Counted from the first letter of the stretch, positions 32,210-44,708 are shown. The stretch is 54,903 nucleotides of DNA from Haplomitrium mnioides (GCA_049999725.1 JBNGIS010007153.1:33004-87906), one strand, 5' to 3'. Numbers and translations: made by a program. The notes: a model not told the origin generated them from the sequence alone.

Positions 32210-35200
32210 TTCTTATTGATTACACATTCGTCTGCCTTTCCTATTCAAACATGTCCTTTCACCAATCACTCTTCTCTTATTTCAGCATTGCATTGTATTT
32301 GTGCTCTTCAAAACTCATTGATTGCACATTCGTGTGCCTTTCCTATTCAAGCATGTTCTTTAATCAATCACTCTCCTCTTGATTAAGAACTGCATAGCAA
32401 TTGTGCTCTTTATGACTAATTGATTGCACATTCATCTGCATTTCCTATTCAAACATGTCCTTTCACCAATCCCTCTCTTCTTGTTTCAGCATTGCATTCC
32501 AATTGTGCTCTTCATAGCTGATTGATTGCACATTCATCTCCCTTTCCTATTCAAACATGTCCTTTCATCAATCACTCTCCTCTTATTCCAGCATTGCATT
32601 GCATTTGTGCTTTTTCTGACTTATTGACTGCACATTTGTTTGCATATTCTATTCAAACATGTCCTTTCATCAATCACTCTCCTCTTATTTCAGCATTGCA
32701 TTGCATTTTTGCTCTTTCTGACTTGTTGATTGCACATTCATCTACCTTTCCTATTCAAACATGTCCTTTAATTTGACACTCTCCTCTTATTTAAGCATTG
32801 CATTGCATTTGTGCTCTTTATAATTGCATGTTCAATTGCATTTCCTATTCAAACATGTTCTTTCATGAATCTCTTTTCTCTTGTTTAAGCATTGCATTGC
32901 ATTTGTGCTCTTTATGACTTATTGATTGCACATTCATTTGCATTTCCTATTCAAACATGTTTTTTCACCAATCCCTCTCCTCCTATTTGAGTATTGCATT
33001 GAATTTGTGCTCTTTTTGACTTATTGACTACACATTTGATTGCATTTCCTATTCAAACATGTCCTCTCATGAATCTCTTTCCTCTCATTTGAGCATTGCA
33101 TTGCATTTGTGCTCTTTCTAACTTATGGATTGCACACTCTTCTTCATTTCCTATTCAAACATGTCTTTTCATCAATCACTCTCCTCTTGTTTCAGCATTG
33201 CATTGCATTTGTGCTCTTTTTGACTTATTGATTGCATATTTGTCTGTCTTTTCCTATTCAAACATGTCCTTTCAGCAGTCACTCTTGTCTTATTTCAGCA
33301 TTGCCTTGCATTTGTGTTGTTTCTGACTTATTGATTGCACATTTGTCGACCTTTCTTATTCAAACATGTCCCTTCATCAATCACTCTACTGCTATTTAGG
33401 CAATAAATTGTGATTGTGCTTTTTATGATTGCATATTTATCTACACTTCCTATTCCAACATGTCCTTTCACCAATCCCTCTCCTCTTTTTTACGCATTGC
33501 ATTGCATTTGTGTTTTTTTTGACTTTTTGATTGCACATTTGTCTTTTGTTTCCTATTAAAGCATGTACTTTCATCAAATACTCTCCTCTTGTTTCAGCAT
33601 TGCATTGCATTTGTGCTCTTTCTCACTTATTGACAACACATTTGTCTGCATTTCCTATTCAAACATGTCTTTTCACCAATCCCTCTCCTCTTATTTCAGC
33701 ATTGCAATGCATTTGTTCTCTTTATAACTTATTGATTGAACATTCATTTGTTTTTGCAGTTCACACATGTCTTTTCATCAACCATTGTCTTCTTATTTTA
33801 GCATTGCATTGCATTTGTGCTCTTTATAACCTGTTGATTGCATATTCATCTGCATTTCCTATTCAAATCTATACTTTCACCAATCCATCTCCTCTTATTT
33901 CAGCATTGCATTGCATTTGTGCTCTTTCTGTTTTTATTGATTGCATGTTTGTTTGCATTTCCTATTCAAGCATGTCTTTTCATTAATAAATCTCATTTTA
34001 TTTCAGCATTGCATTGCACTTGTGCTTTTTCTGACTTGTTGATTGCACATTCGTATGCCTTTTCTATTCAAAAATGTCCTTTCATCAATCTCTCTCCTCT
34101 TATTTCAGCATTGCGTTGCATTTGTGCTCTTTATGGCTCATTGACTGGATTTTAATGTGCATTTTCCTAATCAAATATGTTCTTTCACCAATCACTCTCC
34201 TCTTGTTTTAGCATTGCATTGCATTTGTGCTCTTTATGGCTTTTTGATTAGATATTCATGTGCACTTCCTAATCAAATATGTCCTTTCGTCAATCACTCT
34301 CTTCTTATTTCAGCATTGCATTGCACTTGTGCCCTTTATTACTTATTGATTGCACATTCATTTGCATTTTCTATTTAAACATGTCCTTTCACCAATACCT
34401 CTCCTCTTATTTCAGCATTGCATTGCATTTCATTTGTGCTTTTTTCTGTGTTATTGATTGCACATTCCTCTGCATTTCCTATTCAAACATGTCCTTTCAC
34501 CAATGCCTCTCCTCTTATTTCAGCATTGCATTGCATTTGTGCTATTTTTGACTCCTGTGATTGCACATTTGTGTGCATTGTCTATTCAAACATGTCCATT
34601 CACAAATCTCTCTTATGTTATTTCAGTATTGCATTGCATTTGTGCTTTTTATGACTTATTGATTGCATATTCATCTGCATTTCCTATTCAAACATGTTTT
34701 TTTACCAATCCGTCTCCTCTTATTTGAGCATTGCATTGCATTTGTGATTTTTTTGACTTATTGACTACACATTTGTGTGCATTTCCTATTCAAACATATC
34801 TTTGCACCAATCTCTCTCCTCTTATTTCAGCATTGCATTGCATTTGTGCTCTTTTTAACTTATTGACTACACATTTGACTACATTTCCTATTCAAACATG
34901 TTCTCTCACACATCTCTTTCCTCTTATTTGAGTATTGCATTGCATTTGTGCTCTTTCTAACTTTTGGATTGCACATTCTTCTTCCTTTCCTATTCAAACA
35001 TGTCTTTTTCTCAATCACTCTTCTCTTGTTTAAGCATTGCATTGCATTTGTGCCTTTTTGACTTATTTATTGCATATTTGTCTGTTTTTTTCTATTCAAA
35101 CATGTCTTTTCAATAGTTACATTGGTCTTTTGTCAGCATTGCCTTGCATTTGTGCTCTTTCTAACTTATTGATTACATATTTGTCTACCTTTCTTATTCA

Positions 35201-37309
35201 AACATGTCCTTTCATCAATCACTCTACTGCTATTTAAGCAATTTATTGTGATTGTGCTCTTTATAATTGCATATTCATGTGCACTTTCTATTCCAACATG
35301 TCCTTTCACCAATCCCTCTCCTTTTTTCTACGCATTGCATTGCCTTTGTGCTTTTTTTGACTTATTGATTGCACAATGGTCTCCCTTTTCCTATTGAAAC
35401 ATGTACTTTTGTCAATCACTCTCCTCTTGTTTTAGCATTGCATTGCATTTGTGCTCTTTCTCACTTATTGACTGCACATTTGTCAATATTTCCTATTCAA
35501 ACATGTCTTTTCAACAATCCCTCTCCTCTTATTTCAGCATTGTGATGCATTTGTGCTCTTTTTGACTTATTGATTGATCATTCATCTTCCTTTGCAGTTC
35601 ACACATGTTTTTTTATCAACCATTGTTCTCTTATTTCAGCATTGCATTGCATTTGTGCTTCTAATGACTTGTTGATTGCATATTCACCTGCATTTCCTAT
35701 TCAAATGTGTACTTTCACCAATCCCTCTTCTAATATTTCAGCATTGCATTGCATTTGTGCTCTTTCTGACTATTTCACTTATTGACAACACATTTGTCTG
35801 CATTTCCTATTCAAACATGTCCTTTCATCAATCAATCACCTCTTATTTCGTCTTTACATTGCACTTGTGCTCTTTCTGACTTGTTGATTGCACATTCATT
35901 TGCTTTTGCAGTTCACACATGTCCTTTCATCAACCATTATCCTTTTATTTCAGCATTGCATTGCATTTGTGCTCTTTATGACTTGTTGATTGCATATTCA
36001 TCTGCATTTTCTATTCAAATCTATACTTTCACCAATCACTCTCCTCTTATTTCAGCATTGCATTGCATTTATGCTCTTCTTGTTTTTATTGACTACATGT
36101 TTTTTTGCATTTCCTATTCAAACATGTCCTTTCATTTGTCAATCTCCTCTTATTTCAGCATTGCATTGCACTTGCGCTCTTTTTGACTTGTTGATTGCAC
36201 ATTCATCTGCCTTTTCTATTCAAAAATGTCCTTTCATCAATCACTCTCGTCTTATTTCAGCATTGCATTGCATTGCAATGCATTTGTTCTTTTTTTGGCT
36301 TATTCATTGGATATTAATGTGCATTTCCTAATCAAATATGTCCTTTCACCAATCTCTCTCCTCTTGTTTCAGCATTGCATTGCATTTGTGTCCTTTATGA
36401 CTTATTGACTGCACATTCATCTCCCTTTCCTATTCACATATGTCCTTTCATTAATCACTTTCCTCTTTTTTCAGCATTGCATTGCTCTTGTACCCTTTAT
36501 GACTTATTGATTGCATATTCATCTGCATTTTCTATTTAAACATGTTCTTTCACCAATAGTTGTTCTCTTATTTCAGCATTTCATTGCATTTGTGCTTTTT
36601 CTAACTTATTGATTGCACATTCATCTGCATTTCCTATTCAAACATGTCCTTCCACCAATCCCTCTCCTCGTATTTCAACATTGCATTGCATTTGTGCTCT
36701 TCTTGACTCAGTGACTGCACATTTTTGTACATTTCCTATTCAAACATGTCCTTTCACCAAACCCTCTTGTGTTCTTTTAGTATTGCATGTTCATCTGCAT
36801 TTCCTATTCAAACATCTTCTTTCATCAATCTGTCTCCTCTTTTTTGAGCATTACATTGCATTTGTGCTTTTTTTGACTTATTGATTGTATATTTGTCTAT
36901 CTTTTCCTAGTTAAATATGTCTTTTTAGTAGTCACATTGGTCTTATGTCAGCATTGCCTTGCATTTGTGCTCTTTTTGATTTATTGACTACACATTTGAC
37001 TGCATTTCCTATTCAAACATGTTGTCTCACAAATCTTTTTCCTCTCATTTGAGCATTGCATTGCATTTGTGCTCTTTCTAACTTTTGGATTGCATATTCT
37101 TCTTCCTTTCCTATTCAAACATGTCTTTTCATCAATCACTCTCCTCTTGTTTAAACATTGCATTTCATTTGTGCTCTTTTTGACTTATTGATTGTATATT
37201 TGTTTATATTTTCCTATTTAAACATGTTCTTTAAACAGCCACACTCGTCTTATGTCAACATTGCCTTGCATTTGTGCTCTTTTTGACTTATTGATTGTAT
37301 ATATGTCTG
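32210..37309 (+). repeat. Satellite array, ~50 monomers of 102-105 bp with higher-order structure
   Basis: Monomers carry the landmarks 'cctattcaaacatgtccttt', 'cactctcctcttatttcagc', 'attgcattgcatttgtgctc' and 'acttattgattgcacattc'. Variants recur at longer range. The 'cagttcacacatgt' variant is at about 33,757 and 35,596. The 'ttccaacatgtcctttcacc' variant is at about 33,450 and 35,295. The 'cctaatcaaatatgt' variant is at about 34,170 and 36,325. A block with 'tgccttgcatttgtg' recurs at about 33,300, 35,140 and 36,955. This gives a higher-order period of roughly 1.8-2.1 kb. The open frames seen here only reflect the near multiple-of-three monomer length. Confidence 0.9.
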
Positions 37310-40300
37310 TGTTACTCCCCTCCTTCAGGCCTTAACCCTCTCATGTGCCACTTGGAAGGCACGGGAGGACAGATTCAGAGTCTTTAGGTTCTTTTATGAG
37401 ATGGCCCCTATCTAGTTATCACTTTGAGGCTTTAAGGATCCTCTCTTACCTTACAAGCCTTTTGCTCACCCCTCACTCTCATTAGCATATATCTTGTTCA
37501 TTCATTCACCACACCCAAGTTCACATCCGCACCACACTAGTATTCCTTGCGGTAATCTTCCAATGTATTCCAGGGGTCCCAAATCTGGAACTTGCCACCT
37601 TGTGTATACTCTAAGGGCAGAAAGGTGTTGAATCCTGCACCAATGGGTAATGACAATGAGCTAGACTCCCCCTCTACAGGGTTGTCATAGGGTTTTGTAT
37701 AGATATGAATCCTAACTATGCTGCCATGAGCTGTTTTCTACACAATAAAACAGAGTCAAGAACAGAGAGGACTGACCTCCGGGGGATCACAAGACTGTGT
37801 CAAGGGAATTGACTCCCCTTTCAAGGGTGTCTCAAGGTCTGCTCAACTATTCTTGTTAAATCCTAGTCTAAATGTCTCTTGTGTAAAATATGCATAATGC
37901 AAATCTAGCTAATAAACAAGTACACACATTCACCCAACAATGCACTGCAACAAAACAGAGTCCTTGAAGGACCTCTGGGACTGGTCTCCCCTGTAGACTC
38001 CTCCCTTCAAAATCAACTTACCACCTTCAATCCTCACCTCAACTTCCACACCCACACACCCTTCTCTAGATAGTTTTCAACTTTCATCGCTAGAAGCCTT
38101 GGATTTACTTCCTCATGTTTGGAAGAGGATTTCTTTCACTTCCACCTCTGGAAGACAGTCTTCCCAACTGCAGGTAGCTCACTCCACCCCCAAGCCTTGA
38201 ATAGGTCTTCTACGCAATGCGTAGGCACTAATGCACCTACCCTCTTCACAGCTCCACTTGAAAATTTATACCAGAGCGCACTCTGAGCACTCAGGGTTGA
38301 TGCTCCCGCACAAAGAATGCAGAGATGACTCCAAGATCCCACCTGGTAGCCTCTCCCGAATTCTCAACAGACCGGATTCCCTTCTAGTCTCTCGTATCGA
38401 TCCACCTCCGCTCTTAGTCCACCCACAAGGATGAGTTCACCTTGATCGCTCAGGCCTTTAGAGCTCCCCGCCCAGCGACTCTCGGCACCCCTCTAGTCCA
38501 CCTCCACCCCCGCTATCCTCTAGTGCGAGTTCACTCGCTTCACATAGCTTCTCATTGGAATCCCAATCCTGCCTTACCTCGTTGCGTTTTCCTTGTCTCG
38601 AGATCGCTGGTCCATCTCTAATTTGCTTGCACATCAACCCTTTCACAATCAAAGCCCGTCCATGTATACTCTCCCATGCTTCCTCTGCCTATGCGAGTCT
38701 TTCCCGTTGAAAGGTGGTCAATCCCATTAGGCTCGAAAACGGACGTTGCGACATCTGTCCCGTTGGTCGTTAATCCTATTAGGCTCAGACATGGATGTTG
38801 CGACATTTGTCCCGTTGGTTTGTTGAATGGTGCCAAGCCCAACAATCATACGGAAGTGAGTCCGAGGAATCTCGCGGACTGAGATTTCGAAGATTCCTAT
38901 GGAACTCTAGTCTGAAGAACCCCTCGAAAAAGAGTTCCAAAGAGTCTGGTGGAAAAGAAGTCCAACGGAATCTCCAAGATTCACATCGAGAGATCTCTGC
39001 AAATCCGAGTCCGTAGAATCCAGCGGAACCCAGAGTCCATTGTTGACTTTTCTTTTATTGCCGCTGTCCGACGCAACATTCAACTTGGAAGTTGGACCGC
39101 CGCTTTGATCTTGTTCTGTAGTTGACCTCAGATCCCAACCCCAAGGATTCGACAGATAGGGAATTCCGAAGGATCTCTCGGACTCCTCCGAAGTGCCACG
39201 TGTTGAGGTTGACTTTCTTCCGTGCCTATCGTCCAACGTCATTTTCAAAGGGGAAGGCGGACCGCCACGCTGACTTGGTTCCGTGATTGACTCTTCTCTG
39301 ACCTGCAGGATCCAACAGACCCTCCTTGAGTGCCATGTAATCCGCAAGAGCGCCGTTTTCAAAGGGGAAGGCGGACCCCCGCGCTGACTTGGTTTCATGG
39401 TTGACTCTTTTCTGACCCGCAGGATCCAACAGACCCTCTTTGAGTGCCACGTAATCCGCAAGAGTGCTGTCCAATGTCGTCTTCAAAGGGGAAGGCGAAT
39501 CGCCACGCTGACTTGGTTCTGTGGTTGACTCTTCTCTGACTTGTAGGATCCAACGGACCTTCCTTGAGTACCACATAATCTGCAGGAGTGCCGCCCGACG
39601 CTGTCTTCAAAGGGAAAGGCAGACCACCACGTTGATTTGGTTCCGTGGAATCCAACAGACTCCGCTTCGCCCCCATGCGTCCACTGAACCTCTGCGAGCT
39701 CTCCGAGGATGCCACGTAATCCAAGAAGCCGCCGTCCGATGTTGTTTCTCAAAGGGGTAGCCTAACTGTCGCGTTGACCTTTCTTTAATGAAGACTGCGG
39801 ATTCTCTCCTTCGTCTACGTTTCTGCTAAACTCTATGGGCCTCCTGCACTTGCCACGTTTTCGTTGAAGTCCTCAGACACCCCAAGCCCGCCACCTCTCC
39901 ATGAAGATTTGCAGACTCCTTGGGCCCGCCACAACTCCGCAAAGACCCGCGGACTCCCTAACGCTGACACATCATCTGCTGAATCATCTGAATCTCTCTG
40001 AAGACGCGACGTTTACGCTTTATCTTCCGGAGCCATCAACAGACTCCACGTTTCCGCTAAGGCATGCGGATACTCAAGAAAAGGGTCAGACCTTTGTCGA
40101 ACTTGTCTTATGCCTACGGGATCAAAGTGTCCCCCAATCCCTGGCCTAGCCCTTGCTCACGAAGGTCTCGACCCTTCCTCTTTGTCCCCGATCTTCGCTT
40201 CTGGTGTGTGGCATCTACAGGCTTGTTCTGCGGTCCCCATCCTTTTGGAGTGCTTTTGGATTTCTGTCTTGTAGCTTCAACCTTCCTCTTCTAGCCGCTT

Positions 40301-40609
40301 TGCCTTTGGTGGGCGTTCCTTCCTTCCGGCTAGGCCTCAATTCCTGCATCCCAATGGCATTTACGGGCTCTCGTTGGCTTCCTTCGAATTTTAGTGGTGC
40401 CTCCCCCACTTACTGGCGACCACTACTCCCTTCCCTCCTTCTGCAATGATCTCGTTCCACTCCTCGGATCTATGCAACCTACTTGTACCCATAGATTGAA
40501 GTAGTTTCACTGCTTTCGAGGCGCTTTTATACTTACCAGAGGGAGATTGGCCCAATGTTGCTTTTGAATTGAAGAATTCTGAGTCAGTACCCCAATTCGC
40601 TGGCTGACA
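37310..40609 (-). repeat. 3' LTR (3.3 kb) of the minus-strand gypsy element
   Basis: On plus it starts TGTTACTCCCCTCC and ends GGCTGACA. The polypurine tract lies immediately to its right, so this is the 3' LTR of the element read leftwards. The five bases before it (GTCTG, 37,305-37,309) belong to a satellite monomer, so the element inserted in the satellite; the matching duplication would be beyond the right end of the window. Confidence 0.82.
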
Positions 40610-40622
40610 TGACTCCCCCTTT
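40610..40622 (-). other. Polypurine tract
   Basis: Reverse complement CAAAGGGGGAGTCA abuts the TGTCAGCC start of the 3' LTR, as expected for plus-strand priming in LTR retroelements. Confidence 0.8.
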
Positions 40623-41300
40623 GAGTGTGAAGCGACCCTGTGAACACCCTTCCCCGTTCCTTGATATGCTGGTTGCCTCCTTCGAGTGGTCACTGGCTGG
40701 CCTCTGTAGCTGCTACAATACAAACCCACAAAACGCCCCCCCCCCCGCCCCTCCCAAACTCACACACACACACACACACACACACTTGTACATATAACTC
40801 ACCTCTGCTAGCCGAGTATCTTCGACGGGAACACAATTGGTCTCCCTCCTTTCTCCTCCTGGTTTACATACCTCTTGAGTCGGTCGAAGTGCATTCGATT
40901 GGTGAATTTGTGTCCCTATGTTAGGTCATGAGGTAGGCGATTGAAGAAGCTTCTAGAAGAGCTTTATTGGAGCACAAAGAGGAGCACATTCATCATTGAG
41001 CAACAAAATGGCATCTCTTGGCTATAGAGAAGTGCCATTCTATCATTAGTTCAGAGCAGAACACAGAAAGTTGAAGTGATTGAGTCCAATGAAGGCTGGC
41101 GAGTTTGTGTGGAAATTCAAAAGAGCATGCAATATCAAGAATCAGAGGGTAATTGCTGGATCAGATTTGTTTTCAATTCTCAGGTTGATTCGTTGGAGGA
41201 TAGAGAAGAGTTAGATGGATGTTGAAAATATTTTGAATTGCTTCGATGGTTTAATGGGCTGTAAGGGAGAATAGGGCCGCCGCAATTGGTAGAAAAACCC
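40623..41300 (+). other. Start of captured segment: unidentified coding-like stretch and CA microsatellite
   Basis: A poly-C run followed by a (CA)n tract occupies about 40,738-40,785. From about 40,925 the plus strand reads QAIEEASRRALLEHKEEH, then WHLLAIEKCHSI, with stops between. This looks like another protein fragment but I cannot name it. Confidence 0.35.
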
Positions 41301-41305
41301 TCAAA

Positions 41306-41590
41306 ATGGGGAACATTAAGGCGATACTGGAGGCGGCAGAAAGATCCATGGTTCAAGGGATGAGTGGAAACAATCAAAGCCAACAAGTTTTGCATTTCAA
41401 AGAACCTCCCCCTGATGCAAAGAGATTTGGATTTGTGCCTCGCAAGGCTGAGGGTTTCGGAGATGGAGGTGCTTTTCTAAAGATTCATGGGGCCCAGTGT
41501 CCTTTGGATATAGGCAAGAAGGAGGAACGAATCGATAGTAAGACCCTGCCTATAATTGTGGACGCAGAAGGTTACGCAAGGCCAACGTGA
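41306..41590 (+). pseudogene. SNW/SKIP-domain gene fragment captured in gypsy element
   Basis: The open stretch contains RFGFVPRKAEGFGDGGAF, then QCPLDIGKK and SKTLPIIVDAEG. These correspond to the conserved N-terminal part of the SNW domain of plant SKIP (FVPRKxEDFGDGGAFPEIHVAQYPLDMGR...KTLPVTVDAxG), a splicing and transcription coregulator. Only about 60 residues of a protein of roughly 600 are present, and they run straight into unrelated sequence. Fragment, not a gene; orientation is opposite to gag-pol. Confidence 0.8.
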
Positions 41591-41640
41591 AAGAATCCAA
41601 AATCGTGTCAATTAAGAATCAAATTTTCTCCATCAAATGA

Positions 41641-41975
41641 CTGTTGAAGAAGACTCTTCCTGCAGAGGTAATGGATTCTCAGGAGAAGTGGCTGGAAGAC
41701 TTAAGAAAGCAAATGGAACTACATACCTGTTTTGGGCTGGAACGCAAGATGTCATTGAGGTATCGAAAAGTCAAATTTTTTGAAAGAAGGAAGATTGAGA
41801 GGAGAATGTGGCGATTGGAAAAGCAATAGAAAGCATGTGTTCATCCTGATGAGACCATGAAGATCGAAGTTGTTTCTGAGCAGCTTTTGCATGTAAAGGG
41901 GATCTTGAATATGTCAGGTTTTTGCCAAAGACAGAGTAGTATGTCTCTTTATTCATGGGCAACGATGATGAGCTG
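41641..41975 (+). pseudogene. EFG1-like rRNA-processing gene fragment captured in gypsy element
   Basis: KKTLPAEVMDSQEKWLEDL, then ERKMSLRYRKVKFFERRKIE and RRLEK fit the EFG1 domain, with its charged helix and the YRxVRFFERxKxxR core. After a frameshift, DLEYVRFLPKTE and YVSLFMGNDDE (about 41,900-41,970) continue the same protein. EFG1 acts in 18S rRNA maturation in the nucleolus. The fragment starts 50 bases after the SNW piece and ends before the reductase piece. Confidence 0.7.
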
Positions 41976-42090
41976 TAGTAGCAAGGCTTGATAGTGGGCA
42001 CTTGTGTGCAATTTCTTTCCAAGATCACAGCCTCCGAGGAATGATTCTGGACGATGATGAAAGGTTGAAGATGGCAGTGTCTATGGGAAA

Positions 42091-42327
42091 ATGGCTGCTC
42101 TACCAGAAGTGCCAAGGTTGAAGCTGAAATCGCAAGGGGTGGACGTCTCGGCGCTAGGCTTGGGATGCATGGGAATGTCAACATACTATGGACCCCCGAA
42201 GCCTCAACAGAAATTGATTGATCTCAATCACTATGTTGTGGCATTGGGAGTTACGTTCTTAGATACTGCTGATCGCTATGGACCACATACTAATGAAATA
42301 ATCATTGGGAAGGCCAAGTCGATGTAG
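42091..42327 (+). pseudogene. Aldo-keto reductase gene fragment (first exons) captured in gypsy element
   Basis: The 78-codon open stretch includes GLGCMGMSTYYGPPKP and TFLDTADRYGPHTNE. These match the N-terminus of plant NADP-dependent aldo-keto reductases of the auxin-induced PCNT115/perakine reductase group, including the catalytic Asp and Tyr of the AKR tetrad (D in FLDTAD, Y in DRYG). It stops after GKAKSM, about a quarter of the usual ~340 residues, so the catalytic Lys and His are absent. It starts at a native-looking ATG. The reading frame is intact but the fragment cannot be active. Confidence 0.85.
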
Positions 42328-42439
42328 AGCTGGCCCTAATGGTGGAGCTTTGACAAACTTGCTGAGGCTCGGTATGCTGATGCTGAAAGTGCAAACTCTT
42401 GGGAACTTTGAAATCGATCAGAAAGTGGCCATGACCTTG

Positions 42440-43645
42440 AAGGTGGAAAATATGAAGGTGGATGGAGGCGAGGCCATTTGAGTGGTATGGTGAATGGAAA
42501 GACGTGTCCAAGCTGGTGTTGAGTGAGTGCAGGCTTGGATCGTTGTCTGAGCTGAGTATTATGGTACCAGGCTGCGAGAATTCAGCACTCTCGGCGGATA
42601 TGTACGATGCTGGGCTTAAGAATACTACAAATATTGATTTTTCTAGAGTTGTGACCGCAGAGATGCTGCGCCAGCACGTCCGAGTGCGTACACAAATGCG
42701 ATGGCTCGTCATGGATATGACAAATATGCAGTTTCTGGATGAGTCGTTTCATGTCGTGGTGGATAAAGGGGGGCTTGATGCCCTCACAGCGAACCGGACA
42801 AGGATCCAAAGTGTGGAGTGTCTTTCCTTACCGAGGTGCAATGGGTGCTGAAAGGAAGTGGCTCCTTTGTGTGCATTACATTGGCTCAAAAGCATGTGAT
42901 TGACTTATTATTGTCAACATTCAGACAAGGCTGGCAAGTAATCATACATGCTCTACAAATATCGTTTGGTGCTCCATCCTTGAAATTGCGGCCATTTCTA
43001 GTGATTGCAAGGAAAGAAAGTAGGCAGAAAATGCCCTTAGTATCTTTTGGGCTAGATTGCAGTTGGCAGGGAGGGGCAAGTGAAGGCCAGATGCAATCTG
43101 TGATAGCAGCTATAGACAAGGAGAACATGTTGCGTAGTCAAGGTCTCATTGATGATGACAAAAATCCTTTTGTACATAGGTCCTACAAATCTTCTGAGGA
43201 TTCTTTTGAAGAGCTCAATGCAGGACGAAGAATGACAGTGAAATTGGGTGGGTCAGGAAGATCCCAATATACTTACTCAGCAATTGTTTTAGATGCAAAG
43301 GAAGATGCATCAAAGCTTGAGTATCGCTGTGCTGTGTTCTTGGTGCCAAAGGGCAGGTCACATGAATGGTTGTTTTCTTCAGTAGAAGGGCAGTGGAGGT
43401 TGCAGACAGTGCAAAAGCAGAACGATTTATCTCCGCTTGTAAAGTTCTTGCTGCCAGCTGATTGCAAAGATGGGGAAAACATTCCATACTTGACGCAAGG
43501 AAATGGGATTGCTAGTAGAAATCTGAAAGAAGAGATTATTTCACCTCTAACAGGGGCAATGATGGTTGAGGATGCCATTTTAGTTGCATATGAGATATTG
43601 AGTGTGAGGAAGAAGATAAATGACATGGGAGAATGCTGTTGAAGA
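42440..43645 (+). pseudogene. METTL13/eEF1A methyltransferase-like fragment, intronless, captured in gypsy element
   Basis: Two overlapping open frames (42,462-42,851 and 42,818-43,642) encode one protein with a frameshift near 42,830. The first has FEWYGEW, IMVPGCENSALS (SAM-binding motif I), VDKGGLDAL and NIDFSRVV; the second continues VLKGSGSFVCITLA. This is the N-terminal methyltransferase half of METTL13-like proteins (plant homologues of eEF1A lysine and N-terminal methyltransferase), about 390 of some 750 residues. The second frame runs 274 codons without an intron. Plant genes of this family are intron-containing as far as I recall, so a cDNA origin is likely. Confidence 0.82.
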
Positions 43646-44327
43646 ATGGGTTGAAGAAGAATTTTCACATCAAGGATTGCTGCAGCTAAAGAGTTTTGTT
43701 GCAGAATCTGGTGGAGTTGGAGAGTTTTGCTATAGAATTCATTGGAGCTGATGTGTTTGCTGGAATTCTGAATTGAAGGGATTCACCAAAGCAAAAGTCC
43801 ATGGACCTTTTTTTGTTCGCTGCATCAGACTTGGTCATTGTGCCAATGTGGGAGCAAGAGCTGTGGTCTGTCTCAGATCAGCAAGGTCACATTAGTGAAG
43901 AAGGAATTGAGATTGTTGAATGTGTCAATGAAGAAGAGTGAAAGAGGAAAGCGCCTTTGCAGGTTTGAAGCCTATCGAAGAGGTGGAAGTTCTGGAAGTC
44001 GATCAATACAGTAAGTTTGTTTAATTGTTTGATCAAGAGTGGCCTGGGCAAGAATTTTGTAGAGCACAAAATCTGTCAAGCTTGGTGTTGAGATGGAAAG
44101 AGGAGATAGAGCATACAACAAAGTTGAAGACTATATTCTGCAGCCAGCATGGGTAAGAAGGAGGTTGGGATTGTGAAGTATTTTATTATGGGCGTAAGTG
44201 TGCTTGTTGCAGGTCTAGCTAGAAGTTGAGACCAGAAAACAAAAAAGGAGAGAGAATATGGTCCAGGCTACATATGTGAGAGTTTGCTGTAGATGGAGTT
44301 GGTAGATTACTTGTTTAGTTGACTATT
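43646..44327 (+). other. Rest of captured segment, unrecognised
   Basis: Purine-rich plus-strand sequence, with coding-like bits such as HGPFFVRCIRLGHC (about 43,800-43,845) and LKPIEEVEVLEVDQY (about 43,965-44,010). These may be further host exon fragments, but I cannot assign them. Confidence 0.3.
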
Positions 44328-44708
44328 ATTTGTTGAGTTGGAGTGGAGAGGAAGGTGAGTGAAGTGCAAGGCATCATCATGGTTGAGTTTTCCCGTTACC
44401 TCCGGAGAGTGGTAGAAACTCAGCATGAAGATCGTCGATCAAAACCTGCTGTCGGGAATTGATGACACCAGTAGGGAGTTGTGGCAGCTTGTCATTGCCA
44501 TACATGATGAGGCTGGAGGGTGCAAAGCTTTGTGTTGACTCCACAAGGTGAAGACCGCACAAAGTACACCTTGAGTAGTACGTAGGATGGATTTTTGGAA
44601 GGTAGGGAATTTCAGAAGATATGGAGTTAGGAATCTTGACATTGTTCGGAGGAATATCAATACCCTGTCTTGGAGTGTTATTCAATGAGTGACACATAGT
44701 ATATAAAT
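44328..44708. repeat. Second copy of the repeat seen at the window start
   Basis: It resembles positions about 60-540 in the same orientation and ends where the gypsy pol frame ends (stop at about 44,709). It may be part of the gypsy 3' non-coding region or the remains of another insertion. A TATAAA-like stretch (tatataaattt) is at 44,700-44,710. Confidence 0.5.

Noticed and set aside
32210-37309. Long open frames with 34-residue repeats resembling PPR/TPR spacing
   Set aside because: The period is just the 102-bp satellite monomer translated; frames shift, stops recur and residues do not fit PPR or TPR motifs.
40738-40785. Poly-C and CA tract as a possible regulatory element
   Set aside because: Ordinary microsatellite; no supporting context.
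42091-42327. Functional aldo-keto reductase gene
   Set aside because: Only the first ~75 residues exist, without catalytic Lys/His, and the frame runs straight into unrelated sequence.
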